Assembly (NCBI GenBank): GCA_964383855.1 | Contig: CAYLIP010000058.1 | Location: forward strand, 1 to 15,327 | Length of the DNA stretch: 15,327 nt | Source of the DNA: CAZHAC01 sp964383855 | Lineage (GTDB): Bacteria; Chloroflexota; Dormibacteria; Dormibacterales; Dormibacteraceae | Direction: 5' to 3' | Shown: positions 14,375 through 15,327 of the stretch, one piece after another | How positions within the stretch are numbered: the stretch's first letter is position 1 | Layout: the number at the start of each line of letters is the position of its first letter | The notes under the pieces: generated by a model | What the model was told of the DNA's origin: nothing | Databases searched by the model: none | Seen by the model: only the letters and a program-made list of their open reading frames with translations | Made by a program: the position numbers and the translations under genes

Positions 14375-15238
14375 ATGCCCAGGTCCATGTGGAAAGGCGT
14401 CATCAGCTTCGGGATGGTCTCCATACCCATCCGCCTGTACGTCGCCACCGAGTCCGGCGGCTCGATCTCCTTCAACCAGCTCTGCGCGGAGCACATGTCA
14501 CGCGTCCGCTACAAGCGGTGGTGCCAGGAGGGCGACCACGAGGTGCCCTACGACCAGATCGTGAAGGGCTACGAGGTCTCCAAGGACCAGTACGTTGTGG
14601 TCACCGACAGCGACCTCGAGAACCTGCCGCTTCCAACCGCCCATACGATCGAGATCGCCGAGTTCGTCGACCGCGGCGACATCCAGGCCGGCCTCTACTT
14701 CAAGTCCGCCTACTACGTGGAGCCTGAGGAGGTCGGCCGCAAGCCCTATGCGCTGCTCAAGCAGGCCCTCGAGGAGACCGGGAAGATGGCGGTCGCCAAG
14801 GTCGCCTTCCGCGACCGCGAGCACCTCTGCGCCCTGGCCCCGGTCGACGGGCTGATCCTCATGAACACCCTGCACTGGCCGGACGAGATCCGGGCCACCG
14901 AGGGCCTGAAGACCGTCGCCGGCGAGGTCAAGATCAACCCGCGCGAGCTCCAGATGGCGAAGACGCTGGTCGAGAGCCTGTCCGACAGTTTCGAGCCCGA
15001 GCGCTACCACGACGACTACCGGGAAGCGCTGATGAAGGTCGTCCAGGCCAAGATCGAGGGCGAGGAGCTGGTGGCGGCCCCGGAGACCGAGGGCCCGGCC
15101 AAGGTGATGGACCTGATGGAGGCGCTCCGTGCCTCGGTCGACGCCGCCAAGAAGTCACGCGGCGACAGGAAGGGCCTCGAGATCGCCGAGGAGGCGCCGG
15201 CCGCAACCGAGAAGCGCCGCCGCCGGAAGGCCTCCTAA
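14375..15238 (+). CDS. ku: Bacterial Ku protein (non-homologous end joining)
   Basis: Ku homodimers ring double-strand DNA ends and recruit ligase LigD for end joining. The 287 aa chain starts MPRSMWKGVISFGMVSIPIR, the classic Ku beginning, followed by RVRYKRWCQEGDHEVPYDQI and VKGYEVSKDQYVV (63-75). TIEIAEFVD, KSAYYVEPE and LHWPDEIR follow. The core ends near residue 230. The C-terminus is a short basic extension ending KRRRRKAS; such tails in mycobacterial Ku help DNA binding and sliding. The start is ATG at 14375 with only a weak upstream GAG. It is the only plus-strand gene in the window. No ligD is visible; it may lie to the right or elsewhere. Confidence 0.95.
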   Translation: MPRSMWKGVISFGMVSIPIRLYVATESGGSISFNQLCAEHMSRVRYKRWCQEGDHEVPYDQIVKGYEVSKDQYVVVTDSDLENLPLPTAHTIEIAEFVDRGDIQAGLYFKSAYYVEPEEVGRKPYALLKQALEETGKMAVAKVAFRDREHLCALAPVDGLILMNTLHWPDEIRATEGLKTVAGEVKINPRELQMAKTLVESLSDSFEPERYHDDYREALMKVVQAKIEGEELVAAPETEGPAKVMDLMEALRASVDAAKKSRGDRKGLEIAEEAPAATEKRRRRKAS

Positions 15239-15253
15239 ACCGGCTCACGCCGC

Positions 15254-15327
15254 TCAGGCGGGCAGCGCCCGGGCCAGTGCACCGGGTCGGGAGTGCGGCC
15301 GGACAGGCCAGCAGCCGGGCGGGCTAG
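15254..15327 (-). CDS. Possible C-terminal end of a convergent gene, cut by the window
   Basis: On the minus strand a frame enters at the right edge and stops at TGA 15256-15254, 15 nt beyond the Ku stop. It would end in RPGALARALPA. It is only 23 codons and could be chance in GC-rich DNA. The remaining bases after Ku show no terminator with a T-run. Confidence 0.2.
   Translation of the reverse strand, partial: SPPGCWPVRPHSRPGALARALPA

Noticed and set aside
1..15327. Mobile elements, CRISPR arrays, tRNA/rRNA genes or a new defence cluster
   Set aside because: No direct-repeat arrays, transposase motifs or RNA-gene signatures seen on either strand; all long coding regions belong to known housekeeping or common accessory families.

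Overview
The window is about 15.3 kb of very GC-rich (roughly 70% by eye), gene-dense bacterial chromosome. Fourteen genes run on the minus strand and one on the plus strand. The minus-strand core, in transcription order rpsB-tsf-pyrH-frr-uppS-cdsA-dxr-rseP-ispG, is a classic conserved bacterial cluster. The short EF-Ts, the MEP isoprenoid genes, the frequent GTG/TTG starts and a bacterial Ku fit a high-GC terrabacterial lineage such as Chloroflexota, Dormibacterota or Actinomycetota. The phylum cannot be fixed from the sequence alone.

Layout from the right end (upstream for the minus strand). Positions 14375-15238 (+) encode a Ku protein, with a possible convergent gene end just after it. 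A short divergent intergenic region separates Ku from a metallo-beta-lactamase-fold hydrolase resembling the YtnP lactonases (13423-14292, -). Next come comM/yifB (11848-13386), an N-terminally short dprA (11025-11867), topA with four zinc ribbons and a Lys-rich tail (8574-10952), and a SAM-dependent methyltransferase (7777-8577 or longer). A 118-nt gap holds a perfect TATAAT and a structured leader. After it the core cluster runs from rpsB (7658) to ispG, which is cut by the left edge.

The genes fall into three jobs. The first is DNA uptake, topology and end handling (Ku, ComM, DprA, TopA). The second is translation and nucleotide supply (S2, EF-Ts, UMP kinase, ribosome recycling factor). 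The third is isoprenoid and envelope lipid synthesis plus regulated membrane proteolysis (UppS, CdsA, Dxr, RseP, IspG). Many junctions are 4-nt start/stop overlaps, which indicates polycistronic, translationally coupled expression.

I see no mobile element, CRISPR array, tRNA, rRNA, prophage or obvious novel multi-gene system. The points most worth checking are the candidate pseudoknot in the rpsB leader, the unusual start codons (TTG for frr, possibly CTG for the methyltransferase), the compact and divergent Dxr, and the truncated DprA. No stretch over 300 bases lacks a gene.
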